Shown here piece by piece: positions 16,469 to 24,901 of a DNA stretch of 49,491 bases; positions within the stretch are counted from its first letter, which is position 1; each line of letters starts with the position of its first letter. Where the stretch lies: positions 1 through 49,491 of the forward strand of contig PMTF01000003.1 of assembly GCA_003167415.1 (NCBI GenBank), in the 5' to 3' direction. Source of the stretch: Acidimicrobiaceae bacterium (lineage in GTDB: Bacteria; Actinomycetota; Acidimicrobiia; Acidimicrobiales; RAAP-2). The notes below the pieces were generated by a model that saw nothing but the letters and a program-made list of their open reading frames with translations, did not search any database and was not told where the DNA came from. A program made the position numbers and the translations under genes.

Positions 16469-17239
16469 ATGGGTATCATGAAGCGCGTCAGCACCATCTT
16501 TCAGGCCAAGGCGAACTCGGCGCTGAACAAGGCGGAGGACCCCCGCCAGACCCTCGACCTCTCGTACGAACAGCAGCTCGACAACCTCACCAAGGTGAAG
16601 CGCGCCGTCGCCGACGTCGCCACCGCGCGCAAGCGCGTCGAAATCCAGGCCGAACAACTGAAGAGCCAGGGCGACAAGCTCGCCGAGCAGGCCAAAGTGG
16701 CCCTCGGCCAGAACAACGAGCCCCTCGCGCGCGAAGCGCTCTCCCGTCGCCAGGCCATCACCGTTCAACTGGCCGACCTTGAGACCCAGCACGCCACCAT
16801 CGTCGAACAAGAACAGAAGCTGACCGACACCGCCCAGCGCCTCCAGACCGAGGTCGAGGCCTTCCGCACCAAGAAAGAGACGATCAAGGCGACCTACACC
16901 GCCGCCGAAGCGTCGGCGCACATCTCCGAGGCGGTCAGCGGGATCTCGACCTCGATGGGCGACGCCGGGGCCGCGATGCAAAGAGCTCAGGACAAGGTCG
17001 CCGAGATGCAGGCCCGTAGCGGTGCGCTCGACGAGTTGCTCGCCTCCGGCGCACTTACCGACCTCACCAGCACCAACGACGACATTCAAGCGCAGCTCGA
17101 CAAGGCCAAGGGCACTTCGGACATCGACGCGCAGATCGCGGCCTTAAAGACTCAGGTCGGGAGCGGTGCCACGTCGGAGCTGCCTTCGGGTGACGCTCCG
17201 GCCACCGACGCCGCTACCGACACCGAGGAGGCCAAGTAA
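16469..17239 (+). CDS. pspA: PspA/IM30 family envelope-stress protein
   Basis: This 256-residue protein is nearly all alpha-helical coiled coil (about 25-185), as in the ESCRT-III-like PspA/Vipp1 family that coats and stabilises damaged membranes. It begins MGIMKRVSTIFQAKANSALNK, an amphipathic membrane-binding helix, followed by EDPRQTLDLSYEQQ with the family's conserved DP. The C-terminal 50 residues are low-complexity and acidic, longer than in E. coli PspA. A strong AAGGAGG site precedes the ATG. Its stop overlaps htpX (TAATG), and pspAB follows; the three form one stress operon. No ClgR-like regulator or PspM gene is adjacent. Confidence 0.92.
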   Translation: MGIMKRVSTIFQAKANSALNKAEDPRQTLDLSYEQQLDNLTKVKRAVADVATARKRVEIQAEQLKSQGDKLAEQAKVALGQNNEPLAREALSRRQAITVQLADLETQHATIVEQEQKLTDTAQRLQTEVEAFRTKKETIKATYTAAEASAHISEAVSGISTSMGDAGAAMQRAQDKVAEMQARSGALDELLASGALTDLTSTNDDIQAQLDKAKGTSDIDAQIAALKTQVGSGATSELPSGDAPATDAATDTEEAK

Positions 17240-18144
17240 TGACCAAGTCGAAGATTGAGAGTGACCACGGGCTGAACGTGCGGATGTTCATGACGGGCCT
17301 CGCGCTCGTCATCCTCTACGTCGTCATCTTCACGGTGCTCTTGAACGTCGGAGTCCAGTTGGGCTTCGTCGTCGTGATCTGCTTCGGATTGCTTTTCTCC
17401 CAGTACTTCTTCTCGGACAAGATTGCGATGTTCTCGATGCACGCCAAAGAGGTGACGCCGGCCCAGGAGCCCAAGTTGCACGAGATCGTGGACCGACTCT
17501 GTTTACTCGCCAACATGCAAAAGCCCCGCGTCGGTGTCGCCGAAATCGACATCCCCAACGCCTTCGCGACCGGACGCAGTCCCAAGCACGCGGTGATCTG
17601 TGCCACCCGAGGACTGATGAACCGTCTGAACGATGAGGAACTCGAAGCGGTGCTCGCCCACGAGCTGAGCCACGTGGCCCACCGCGACGTCGCGGTGATG
17701 ACGATCGCCTCGGGGGTTGGCATGCTCGCCGGACTGGTCGGTCGAATCGCGCTCTGGAGCACGTTGCTGTCCGGCGGCGGACGCAGTCGTAGCGGCAATC
17801 AGATCGTCCTGCTCGAGATGCTGACCTTCGTCATTTCCATCGTCATCTACATCATCGCCTACTTGTTGACGATGGCCCTCTCGCGCTACCGCGAACTCGC
17901 GGCCGACCGCTCCGGAGCGATCCTCATCGGCAAGCCCAGCGTGCTCGCCAGCGCGCTCGTGCACGTCACCGGTGACATGGGCAAGATTCCGCGCACCGAC
18001 CTTCGCAAGTCCGAGGGCATGAACGCCTTCTTCTTCGCCCCGGCCCTCGCCGGCAATACGGCCGCGTCGCTCTTCTCGACGCACCCGTCATTGGAGAAGC
18101 GACTGGACGCGCTGAAGAAGCTCGAAATCGAACTCAACGGCTAG
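17239..18144 (+). CDS. htpX: HtpX-like M48 membrane metalloprotease
   Basis: This 301-residue membrane protease has two N-terminal transmembrane segments (about 18-37 and 42-58), then the zinc motif H141-ELS-H145 with third ligand E219 in RYRELAAD, and two more hydrophobic stretches (about 155-175 and 190-212) between them. HtpX-type enzymes cleave misfolded membrane proteins on the cytosolic side. The end, STHPSLEKRLDALKKL, is the usual M48 closing motif. It overlaps pspA by 1 nt and pspAB by 1 nt, so it is translationally coupled to membrane-stress genes, which supports a quality-control role. Confidence 0.92.
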   Translation: MTKSKIESDHGLNVRMFMTGLALVILYVVIFTVLLNVGVQLGFVVVICFGLLFSQYFFSDKIAMFSMHAKEVTPAQEPKLHEIVDRLCLLANMQKPRVGVAEIDIPNAFATGRSPKHAVICATRGLMNRLNDEELEAVLAHELSHVAHRDVAVMTIASGVGMLAGLVGRIALWSTLLSGGGRSRSGNQIVLLEMLTFVISIVIYIIAYLLTMALSRYRELAADRSGAILIGKPSVLASALVHVTGDMGKIPRTDLRKSEGMNAFFFAPALAGNTAASLFSTHPSLEKRLDALKKLEIELNG

Positions 18145-18719
18145 TGGGTCTTCGCGACACTCTCTTCGGTCGCACCAAGCAGGTCGCGCCGAAACTCGAC
18201 GGACTCTTCGCGTTGCCGTCGGCGGCGCTGACGCTGCAGAGTGAGCTGGACCTGGTCTCATCCGGCAACGCTGGACTGTGCTTCAAGGCCGGCAGCGGTG
18301 AGACGACGATCACGACCGACGACGAAATACTCGAGCTGCTCAACTTCAACGACCAGACCGGCACCGTCAAGGTCACGACCGACGATCTGGGATTCAAGTG
18401 GTTGGTGGTGACCGACCCCGAACTCGACGGCCTGGTCACCAGAATTCACGGGGCCAACACCACCATGGTCGAACACGGACTAGGCCCGCGGCTCTTGTGC
18501 GCGGTCTTCGGTTTCGTCCCCAAGACGCCTCCGGGCGACGGCGCGGTCCGCTTGGTCTATCTCCTCAAGCAGGGCACTTTCTACCCCTTCGCCCCGACCG
18601 GACCGAGCCAGCGCGACAATGAGCTCGAACTACGCGTGCGATCGTTCGTCGGTGACGACCTGCCCATCGAAAAGGACCTCTCGCGCTGGATGGCGCTGTG
18701 GAACCTGCCGGTTTCCTAG
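18144..18719 (+). CDS. PspA-associated protein PspAB
   Basis: This 191-residue protein begins GLRDTLFGRTKQVAPKLDGLF, typical of PspAB proteins, which occur beside pspA and htpX in actinobacteria and archaea. It has no transmembrane segment and looks like an alpha/beta protein with a central strand-rich part (KWLVVTDPELDGLV). The biochemical role is unknown; a partner or adaptor function in the PspA response is inferred from constant gene linkage. The start is GTG in a TAGTG overlap with htpX. Its last 4 nt overlap the convergent pterin dehydratase gene. Confidence 0.82.
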   Translation: MGLRDTLFGRTKQVAPKLDGLFALPSAALTLQSELDLVSSGNAGLCFKAGSGETTITTDDEILELLNFNDQTGTVKVTTDDLGFKWLVVTDPELDGLVTRIHGANTTMVEHGLGPRLLCAVFGFVPKTPPGDGAVRLVYLLKQGTFYPFAPTGPSQRDNELELRVRSFVGDDLPIEKDLSRWMALWNLPVS

Positions 18720-19030
18720 AGCACGAACTCGGCGAAGTCGTCGGCGATGATCGCCTCAAGCCCTTCGGCGTAGTCGAGGTCCAACTGCGTCAGAGCGTCC
18801 ACGTCGTGGGTCCATAACTCGAAGCGCACACGGCGGTATCCCAGCGTCACGTTGGGATGATGGTCGAGACCCTCGGCCAGTGTCACTTGCGCCTGCAGCA
18901 GCCGAACGCTGCTCGGGTAGTCCGTCGTCGCGACTTCACGCACGAGGTGCGAATCTTCTATGCGCCATGTTGAGTGTGACGTGATCCAGTTCTGCACGAC
19001 GGCGTCGTCGAGTCGATTCGGTGGCGTCAA
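18716..19030 (-). CDS. 4a-hydroxytetrahydrobiopterin dehydratase (PCD/DCoH)
   Basis: This 104-residue protein has the pterin carbinolamine dehydratase fold. The active-site motif [13 protein letters not shown] (56-68, with His57 and His58) is followed by [14 protein letters not shown] (His75). The enzyme dehydrates 4a-hydroxytetrahydropterin formed by aromatic amino acid hydroxylases; many bacteria lack such hydroxylases and carry it with an unclear role, sometimes linked to molybdopterin or folate chemistry. No hydroxylase is in the window. Its ATG overlaps the fumC stop by 4 nt, so it is the last gene of the nfo-fumC operon. Confidence 0.9.
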   Translation of the reverse strand: MTPPNRLDDAVVQNWITSHSTWRIEDSHLVREVATTDYPSSVRLLQAQVTLAEGLDHHPNVTLGYRRVRFELWTHDVDALTQLDLDYAEGLEAIIADDFAEFVL

Positions 19031-20415
19031 GGGTGGGTCATGTCTTCGGGCACCACGGCGGCATCGAACTCTTCAGCGCTGAGCAACCCCAAGGTGAGCA
19101 CCGCCTCGCGCAAGGTGGTCCCCTCGTGATGGGCCTTCTTGGCTACCTCGGCGGCTTTGTCGTAACCAATGGTTGGAGCCAGCGCGGTCACGAGCATCAA
19201 CGAGTCGTGCAGATGCTTTGCGATGCGCTCGACGTCGGGCTCGAGCCCCTCGATGCAGAACTCGCGGAACCTATTGCACGCGTCAGAGAGGAGATCGACC
19301 GAGTTGCAGAAATTATGAATGAGTACGGGCTTGCACACGTTCAGTTCCAGATTTCCGCGTGAGCCGGCCGCCGTAACGGCCACGTCATTGCCGAAGACCT
19401 GCACCGCGACCATGATCATCGCCTCGCACTGTGTGGGATTGACCTTGCCGGGCATGATGGAACTCCCGGGCTCGTTCTCGGGCAACTTCAATTCGCCGAG
19501 TCCCGAACGAGGGCCAGAGCCGAGCCAGCGGATGTCGTCGGCGATTTTTGCCAGGCTGGCCGCGAGCGTTCTGATCGCGCCGTGGGCGAAGACCAGTGCG
19601 TCGTGCGCGGCCAAGGCGGCGAAGTAGTTCGGCGCGGTGACGAAGGGTTTACCCGTCAACGCCGCGATCGCGACCGCCGCACGCTCACCGAATTCGGGAT
19701 GAGTATTGAGTCCGGTGCCCACGGCAGTACCGCCCGCAGCCAACTCACAGAGTCCGGACAGAACCAGGTCCAACCTCGCCAGGTCGGCATCGAGTTGGGC
19801 CACGTAGCCCGAGAACTCTTGGCCCAACGTGAGAGGCACCGCGTCCATCAAGTGCGTTCTTCCGATCTTGGTTATGCCGGCGAAGGCCTCCGACTTCACA
19901 TTGAAGGCGTCACGGAGATGAACAACCGAAGGTACGAGGCGGTCAGTGATCTCGAGGACCGCCGCGATGTGCATCGCCGTGGGGAACGTGTCGTTGGACG
20001 ACTGGGACATGTTGACGTGATCGTTGGGGTGAACGGGATCTTTACTACCCATCACGCCGCCGGACAACTCAATCGCTCGATTTGAAATGACTTCGTTCAC
20101 GTTCATGTTGGTCTGCGTACCGGAACCGGTCTGCCAGATTCGGAGGGGAAACTCGTCAGCGAGAACTCCGTCAATCACCTCGCGCGAAGCCTGCTCAATC
20201 AGCGATGCACGCTCGGAATCGAGCTTGCCCAAATCGTGATTCACCTGTGCCGAAGCGAACTTCAATATTCCGAATGCGCGTATTAATGCCGGAGGCATTG
20301 TTTCGTGTCCAATTGCAAAGTGATGAAGGCTTCGCTCGGTTTGAGCGCCCCAGTAGTGATTCGCCGGAACCTCAATCATGCCCATTGAGTCGGACTCCAC
20401 TCTCACATCACTCAT
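19027..20415 (-). CDS. fumC: Fumarate hydratase class II
   Basis: This 462-residue enzyme of the TCA cycle interconverts fumarate and malate. The three conserved blocks are present: [18 protein letters not shown] (97-114), [17 protein letters not shown] (185-201, with catalytic His188) and [11 protein letters not shown] (317-327, with catalytic Ser318). It is the iron-free, tetrameric class. I start at ATG 20415, directly after an AGAGG site; the frame extends to 20442 inside the upstream endonuclease gene, but that would have no ribosome-binding site. Only 10 nt separate it from nfo and 4 nt overlap with the dehydratase. Confidence 0.95.
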   Translation of the reverse strand: MSDVRVESDSMGMIEVPANHYWGAQTERSLHHFAIGHETMPPALIRAFGILKFASAQVNHDLGKLDSERASLIEQASREVIDGVLADEFPLRIWQTGSGTQTNMNVNEVISNRAIELSGGVMGSKDPVHPNDHVNMSQSSNDTFPTAMHIAAVLEITDRLVPSVVHLRDAFNVKSEAFAGITKIGRTHLMDAVPLTLGQEFSGYVAQLDADLARLDLVLSGLCELAAGGTAVGTGLNTHPEFGERAAVAIAALTGKPFVTAPNYFAALAAHDALVFAHGAIRTLAASLAKIADDIRWLGSGPRSGLGELKLPENEPGSSIMPGKVNPTQCEAMIMVAVQVFGNDVAVTAAGSRGNLELNVCKPVLIHNFCNSVDLLSDACNRFREFCIEGLEPDVERIAKHLHDSLMLVTALAPTIGYDKAAEVAKKAHHEGTTLREAVLTLGLLSAEEFDAAVVPEDMTHP

Positions 20416-20425
20416 TGCAGCCTCT

Positions 20426-21706
20426 TTACCTTTTCTTGGCAAGCTTCTTGGCCTTCTTCGCGGGCGCCTTCTTGGCGGCGGCCTTCTTCGCCGGCTGCTT
20501 CTTTGCGGGCGTCTTCTTGGCGGCGGTCTTCTTCGCCGGCGACTTCTTTACGGGTGACTTCTTTACGGGTGACTTTTTGACGGCGGTCTTCTTCGCAGGC
20601 GACTTCTTTACGGGTAACTTTTTGACGGCGGTCTTCTTCGCGGACGTCTTTTTGGCGGGCGCCTTCTTGGTAGGTGATTTCTTCACAGCTGCCTTCTTGG
20701 CCGGCGCCTTCTTGGCGGCGGCCTTCTTCGCCGGTAACTTCTTCGCCGGCTTCTTCTTTGCGGGTGGTGTTGTAGCGGCTGGAGGCATGACAAGGACCAT
20801 CGCTTCGAGTTCAGCGGACACTTCACCGTCGTAGAGCTTGATCCCCTCAACGACAACCTTCCGAGCCGCGATGACATCTTCCCAACGAGGTCCCTCGCCT
20901 GTTCCGGGCACCTCGAGCAGCAATGGCAAGTCGCGGAAATCGGGATGTCCCACGAGTGCGGCTAGACCCATCGTGCCAATCGTCCCTTCGTCGATGTTGG
21001 CGTGACGATCCCGGTTGCCACCTAGTTCGATCTTGGAGTCGTTCAAATGGAAGCAACGAAGGCGTCCGAGGCCGATGTGCATATCGATCTCGTGCACGAG
21101 TTTGTTGGTGCCATGGGTGCTCGAATAATCGATTCCACTGGCCCATAGGTGTTGCGTGTCGATGCACAGACCAATCCGCTCGTCCCCCCCGGTGGCGTCG
21201 ATCAACGCCTGAATCTCATCGAGACTTCGTCCAACCGTGCCGCCGGTTCCGGCCGCGTTCTCGATCAGGATCGGACACTCTTCCACCCCGGGTGGCGCTG
21301 AGTCCGCTGCATCCAACGCGCGTTTGAACGCCTCGGCCATCTGCGGCAACGCCGTCTCGAATCCGCTGCCCTTGTGAGAGCCGACGTGCAAGACGACGCC
21401 CGATGAAGCCATGCCCCGACCCGTCGAGAGGTTGCTGATCAAGCAGGCGACCGAACGCTCGTAGAGCTCCTTGTCGGGAGTGGCCAAGTTGATCAAGTAC
21501 GTCGCGTGACAGAACGTGTGCGTGACACTCGGATGATTCGCCTGCGCCTCGCGGTACGCGGCGAGTACCTCGGGCGCGTACTGCGACGGTTTCCACATTC
21601 GAGGACTCTGCGTGAATATCTGAATCGACGTGGCGCCGATATCGACGCCCTCTTCTAGCGAAGGGATGAGCTTTCCACCCCCGCGGACATGTGCACCTAT
21701 GTTCAT
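20426..21706 (-). CDS. nfo: Endonuclease IV with C-terminal histone-H1-like lysine tail
   Basis: This 426-residue protein has residues 1-308 as an AP-endonuclease TIM barrel (AP_endonuc_2): HVGSHKGSG (107-115), [10 protein letters not shown] (147-156), [13 protein letters not shown] (179-191), CFHLNDSK (218-225), [12 protein letters not shown] (233-244) and [11 protein letters not shown] (263-273). Residues 316-426 are a disordered tail of about 22 near-perfect five-residue units, KK-x-P/A-A/V, ending KKLAKKR, like the tails of actinobacterial HupB or eukaryotic H1. Typical Nfo ends near 280-300 residues, so the tail is extra. The barrel would cut 5' of abasic sites; the tail probably adds non-specific DNA binding. 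The start is ATG 21706; an upstream frame to 21808 overlaps the divergent gene. Confidence 0.9.
   Translation of the reverse strand: MNIGAHVRGGGKLIPSLEEGVDIGATSIQIFTQSPRMWKPSQYAPEVLAAYREAQANHPSVTHTFCHATYLINLATPDKELYERSVACLISNLSTGRGMASSGVVLHVGSHKGSGFETALPQMAEAFKRALDAADSAPPGVEECPILIENAAGTGGTVGRSLDEIQALIDATGGDERIGLCIDTQHLWASGIDYSSTHGTNKLVHEIDMHIGLGRLRCFHLNDSKIELGGNRDRHANIDEGTIGTMGLAALVGHPDFRDLPLLLEVPGTGEGPRWEDVIAARKVVVEGIKLYDGEVSAELEAMVLVMPPAATTPPAKKKPAKKLPAKKAAAKKAPAKKAAVKKSPTKKAPAKKTSAKKTAVKKLPVKKSPAKKTAVKKSPVKKSPVKKSPAKKTAAKKTPAKKQPAKKAAAKKAPAKKAKKLAKKR
20429..20761. repeat. 15-bp-period coding repeat (lysine tail of nfo)
   Basis: A run of about 22 degenerate 15-bp units on the plus strand reads as variations of cttcttggcggcgg and cttctttacgggtga. 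The units encode the KKxPA pentads of the endonuclease tail. Two adjacent units near 20545-20575 are almost identical. Such DNA can change copy number by slippage, so tail length may vary among strains. Confidence 0.75.
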
Positions 21707-21748
21707 TACAGTAAAACTACATCTCCGGACCTCGACGACAGGATTCAC

Positions 21749-22150
21749 ATGACCGATGCATTCACACCCGCCGCTCGCGAACTCATCGGCAAAAAGGTCC
21801 TCGCGCACGTGGCGAGCCTCGACGCCGACGGCGGTCCGAACGTCTCACCGGTGTGGATCGAGCTCGACGGTGACGACCTCGTGATCAATACCGCACTCGG
21901 TCGAGCCAAGGCCCGCAATCTCGCGTCGGACGCGCGCGTCGCGGTGTCCATCGTCGACCCCGACGACGATCATTCCCTGATCACCTTTCGCGGATCGGTG
22001 GTCGGTTTCACGACCATCGGCGCCGACGAGGTGATCGATCGGCTCGCGCAGAAGTACCTCGGCGTGGACTCCTACCCCGACCGCCGCGAAGGACAGGTGC
22101 GCGTCACGGTGCGGATCCATCCCGATCACATTTCGAGACAGCCCGAGTAG
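21749..22150 (+). CDS. PPOX-class F420-dependent-type protein (Rv1155-like)
   Basis: This 133-residue split beta-barrel protein is of the pyridoxamine 5'-phosphate oxidase-like superfamily, closest in pattern to TIGR03618/Rv1155-type F420-binding proteins: VLAHVASLDADGGPNVSPVWIE (about 16-37), then NTALGRAKARNLASDARVAVSIVDPDD, where the KARNL helix contacts cofactor phosphate. Relatives use F420 rather than FMN; the substrate is unknown. The ATG is 42 bp from the divergent nfo start. The frame extends to 21689 within nfo, but nothing conserved is there. Its stop is 3 bp from that of the convergent trmD operon. Confidence 0.8.
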   Translation: MTDAFTPAARELIGKKVLAHVASLDADGGPNVSPVWIELDGDDLVINTALGRAKARNLASDARVAVSIVDPDDDHSLITFRGSVVGFTTIGADEVIDRLAQKYLGVDSYPDRREGQVRVTVRIHPDHISRQPE

Positions 22151-22153
22151 CGA

Positions 22154-22630
22154 CTAGCGGTACGTCGTCACGTCGCCGACGCCGCTCGATTCGCTCGACG
22201 CCTCGCGAAGAACCTCGTCACCTCGGCGCAAATGCGTGCCGTCGAAGCTCCACACGGCGACCGGCGTCGGCGGTGCCGGTCGGTTGTAGGCGCCGACCAG
22301 GGTGGCGACTCCGTTGGAAAAATTCACTTCATCATTGGTCAACAGCGCCTCGAGGACCTGCGCGCTGGCTTCGGCCGTAAGCGCGCTCACGACCACGGTG
22401 TCCAGAGGAATCAGCCAGCTGAGCGTGGCGACGTCGCGCGCCGCCATCTGGGCCGAGTAGTCCTCGGAGAGTTCCAACCAGACGCCAATCGGTCGTTGGA
22501 GTCGATCGTGCAGCGAACCGAGGGCGATGATCGTGTCGGCGTCAGTGATCGAGACGACGACGTGGTGGTTGGCTTCTTCTACGAATGCGTCGAGAGCGTC
22601 GAAGCGAACGTCGAGTCGGACCAACGCCAT
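22154..22630 (-). CDS. Uncharacterised 158-residue protein, possibly a reduced LLM (luciferase-fold) protein
   Basis: There is no clear family by simple recognition. Parts run in the order seen in LLM-class oxidoreductases: DALDAFVEEA, then HVVVSITDADTIIALGSL, AARDVATLSWL (LLM proteins have a similar ARxxATLxxLSGGR helix), VLEALLTNDEVNFSNG (like the LL-G-EPVSFEG stretch) and YNRPAPPTPVAVW (like the RPxPxPVPVW strand). At 158 residues it is half the usual size and lacks the GRLxLGxGxG loop, so cofactor binding is doubtful. It starts 3 nt after the DUF2469 stop and ends the long minus-strand operon. Treat the LLM link as a hypothesis. Confidence 0.75.
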   Translation of the reverse strand: MALVRLDVRFDALDAFVEEANHHVVVSITDADTIIALGSLHDRLQRPIGVWLELSEDYSAQMAARDVATLSWLIPLDTVVVSALTAEASAQVLEALLTNDEVNFSNGVATLVGAYNRPAPPTPVAVWSFDGTHLRRGDEVLREASSESSGVGDVTTYR

Positions 22631-22633
22631 GGC

Positions 22634-22933
22634 CTAGGGCTGCAGGTCCTCTTTGGGTAACTTCTCGATATTCACGTCGCGAAACGTGAGGACGCGCACC
22701 GACGGGACGAAACGGGCGGTGCGGTACATGTCCCAGACCCAGGCGTCATTGAGCGTGACCTCGAGCAGCGTCGGCGTTCCCGTGGAACGGACCTCGATCA
22801 CGACGTCGTTGGCGAGGTAGAAGCGGCGATCCGTTTCGACCGCGTAGTTGAACGTGCCGACGACTGCCTTGTACTCCTGGACTAAAGCGAGTTCCAGCGT
22901 CGACTCGTAGTCGTCGAGTTCCTCTTCGCCCAC
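22634..22933 (-). CDS. DUF2469 family protein
   Basis: This 99-residue protein matches the actinobacterial DUF2469 family almost end to end: LDDYESTLELALVQEYKAVVG, ETDRRFYLANDVVIEV, LNDAWVWDMYRTARFVPSVRVLTFRDVNIEKL. The family is almost always next to rplS, trmD and the RNase HII gene, but its function is unknown. The protein is small, acidic and cytosolic. It starts 3 nt after the rplS stop. Here the RNase HII gene usually seen in this neighbourhood is absent, and a 158-residue unknown protein takes that position. Confidence 0.9.
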   Translation of the reverse strand: MGEEELDDYESTLELALVQEYKAVVGTFNYAVETDRRFYLANDVVIEVRSTGTPTLLEVTLNDAWVWDMYRTARFVPSVRVLTFRDVNIEKLPKEDLQP

Positions 22934-22936
22934 GCG

Positions 22937-23296
22937 CTACTGCGTGCGCTCGGTGACGCGCAGTTCCTTGATCTTGGCGGCTTTTCCGCGCAGATCACGC
23001 AAGTAGTACAGCTTGGCGCGACGAACGTCGCCGTAGGACTCGACTTCGATCTTGGCGATGGTGGGCGCGTGCACCGGGAACGTGCGCTCGACGCCCACGC
23101 CGAAGCTGATCTTGCGCACGGTGAAGGTTTCGTGAACGCCCGATCCCTGACGGCGAATGACCACGCCCTGGAAGATCTGCACGCGCTCGCGGGTGCCCTC
23201 GACGACGCGAACGTGGACCTTCACGGTGTCACCGGTACGAAACGAGGGAATGTCATCGCGAAGGGAGTCGCGGTCGATGAGGTCGGTCGGGTTCAT
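22937..23296 (-). CDS. rplS: 50S ribosomal protein L19
   Basis: This 119-residue protein is collinear with bacterial L19: [63 protein letters not shown] and [21 protein letters not shown]19 sits at the 30S-50S interface. It follows trmD by 38 nt with its own ribosome-binding site, in the classic rpsP-rimM-trmD-rplS order. Confidence 0.97.
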   Translation of the reverse strand: MNPTDLIDRDSLRDDIPSFRTGDTVKVHVRVVEGTRERVQIFQGVVIRRQGSGVHETFTVRKISFGVGVERTFPVHAPTIAKIEVESYGDVRRAKLYYLRDLRGKAAKIKELRVTERTQ

Positions 23297-23334
23297 GGGA
23301 GCGGTCCCTTTCGGATCACTGAGGCTTTTGAAGT

Positions 23335-24087
23335 TTAGCCGTTTCGCTCGTTCGCTTCCAACACCGGGAATTCGGCCAGTATCGCGTCGTCCTCGTCACT
23401 CAACCCACCGCGCGCCGCGATCAGGTCGGGACGACGTTCGATCGTTCGCCGTAGTGCCTGGGCGCGACGCCAGCGCGCGATTCGGGCGTGGTCGCCCGAA
23501 CGCAGTATCTCGGGTACCGCGACACCGCGCACCTCGGCCGGCTGGGTGTAGTGCGGGTACTCGAGCAGTCCGTCGCTAAATGACTCGTCGAGACTGCTCT
23601 CGTCGTTGCCCAATGCCCCCGGTCGCAGCCGCACCACGGCCTCGATCACGCACAGCGCCGCCAGCTCCCCACCGGCCAGCACGAAGTCCCCGAGGGAGAT
23701 CTCGTCGTCGACCACCAGGTCGAGCGCGCGCTGATCGATGCCTTCGTAACGGCCACAGAGGAGCGAGAAGCCCTCGAGCGCGGCCAGCTCCTGGGCGATC
23801 GCGTGGGTGAAGGGACGCCCGGAGGGCGTCAGCGCGATCAGCGGTCGAGCGATGTCGGGATGTTCATCGAGCGTTCGAAGGATCGGCTCGGCGCGCAACA
23901 CCACGCCCGCTCCCCCGCCGAAGGGCGTGTCGTCCACCGTGCGGTGCACGTCGTCGGTGGCGTCGCGCAGGTCATACAGATGAAATCGCCACACGTCGCG
24001 CTCGCTCGCGCGACCGAGCACTGAGGTCGAGGCGTAGTTGGCGATCGCCTCCGGGAAGAGGGTCAACACGTCCACGCGCAGCGTCAT
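23335..24087 (-). CDS. trmD: tRNA (guanine37-N1)-methyltransferase
   Basis: This 250-residue SPOUT methyltransferase makes m1G37 in tRNAs reading CNN and GGG-type codons, preventing frameshifts. It has [12 protein letters not shown] at the start, [18 protein letters not shown] (about 51-68), [19 protein letters not shown] (about 111-129) and [21 protein letters not shown], the trefoil-knot SAM site. The length is normal. The ATG overlaps the rimM stop by 4 nt. Confidence 0.97.
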   Translation of the reverse strand: MTLRVDVLTLFPEAIANYASTSVLGRASERDVWRFHLYDLRDATDDVHRTVDDTPFGGGAGVVLRAEPILRTLDEHPDIARPLIALTPSGRPFTHAIAQELAALEGFSLLCGRYEGIDQRALDLVVDDEISLGDFVLAGGELAALCVIEAVVRLRPGALGNDESSLDESFSDGLLEYPHYTQPAEVRGVAVPEILRSGDHARIARWRRAQALRRTIERRPDLIAARGGLSDEDDAILAEFPVLEANERNG

Positions 24088-24560
24088 TCGAAGAGTCCTT
24101 CGGGCGCGTCGACCTCGATGCGCACGTTGGGCTCGACGGTCGTGACGAAGGTCAGGGGCACGAGGGTGCCGCTGTCCAGGACCAACAGGTCACTCGCCGG
24201 GTTGGCCTCGACTCCGACGACGACGCCTCGGCGCACTCCGTTCGCGTCGAAGACCTCGGCGTCGTAGAGCTGATCGATCCAGATGACGCTTTCGTCCTTC
24301 AGACGAGGCGCCGAGAGCACGACGCCGCGCCAGTGCTCGGCTTGCTCGCGCGTCTCGAGGCCCTCGAAGGTCACGATGAAGCGTTGTTGGTGCGCGATCG
24401 AAGCCACCACCCGCAGCGGACCGCGGTCGCTGAGTAGTTCGCTCCCGGGGGCCAGTCGTTCGGTGCGGTCACTCCAGAGGTCGACGAGAACCTGACCCTT
24501 GAGGCCCTGTGCTTTGATGATGCGCCCGACTTCGAGCGTGGGGCGCTCTTCGGCGCTCAC
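24084..24560 (-). CDS. rimM: Ribosome maturation factor RimM
   Basis: This 158-residue two-domain protein assists 30S head assembly around S19. The N-terminal RimM barrel begins EVGRIIKAQGLKGQVLVDLWSD. The C-terminal PRC-barrel half runs from about residue 90 (IDQLYDAEVFDANGVRRGVVVG), with LVPLTFVTTVEP near the end. The start is GTG 24560, 2 nt after the khpA stop. Place and order in the operon are standard. Confidence 0.93.
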   Translation of the reverse strand: MSAEERPTLEVGRIIKAQGLKGQVLVDLWSDRTERLAPGSELLSDRGPLRVVASIAHQQRFIVTFEGLETREQAEHWRGVVLSAPRLKDESVIWIDQLYDAEVFDANGVRRGVVVGVEANPASDLLVLDSGTLVPLTFVTTVEPNVRIEVDAPEGLFE

Positions 24561-24562
24561 GA

Positions 24563-24901
24563 TTAGTCGACGATGTCGACGGAGGTCGTCACGCCGTCGC
24601 GTGCGCCCGCGGCGCCGACGAGGGCGCGAATGGCTTGGGCCGTGCGACCACGGCGTCCGATGATGCGACCCATGTCATTGGCGCCGACGCTGAGCGAGAG
24701 GATGACCTTGCCCTGGCGCTCCGAGACATCGACCGAAACCGCGCTGGCGTCCTCGGCCAGTGAGGTGGCGATGAACTGCAAGACCGCGGTCGCCGTGGCG
24801 GCGTTGTCGACCGAGTCACTGCCCTCGTTGACGTCCTCGTCTTCGTACCCGTCGTCAATCGTGTTGACGTCGCCGACGACGTAGTCGTTGACGTCGCTCA
24901 C
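24563..24901 (-). CDS. khpA: KH-domain RNA-binding protein KhpA, with acidic N-terminal extension
   Basis: This 112-residue protein has a KH domain from about residue 36 to the end, with the nucleic-acid-binding loop MGRIIGRRGRTAQAIRALV (G-R-R-G) intact. KhpA, with KhpB/Jag, binds small RNAs and mRNAs. Typical KhpA is about 75-80 residues. Here an additional 35 residues precede the domain and are very rich in Asp and Glu (DDGYEDEDVNEGSD). The ATG at 24901 overlaps the rpsP stop by 4 nt, which supports the long start; no later start has a better site. The gene lies between rpsP and rimM as in most actinobacteria. Confidence 0.92.
   Translation of the reverse strand: MSDVNDYVVGDVNTIDDGYEDEDVNEGSDSVDNAATATAVLQFIATSLAEDASAVSVDVSERQGKVILSLSVGANDMGRIIGRRGRTAQAIRALVGAAGARDGVTTSVDIVD

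Noticed and set aside
20429-20761. CRISPR-like or satellite repeats
   Set aside because: The 15-bp period is in frame and encodes lysine pentads; there are no unique spacers.
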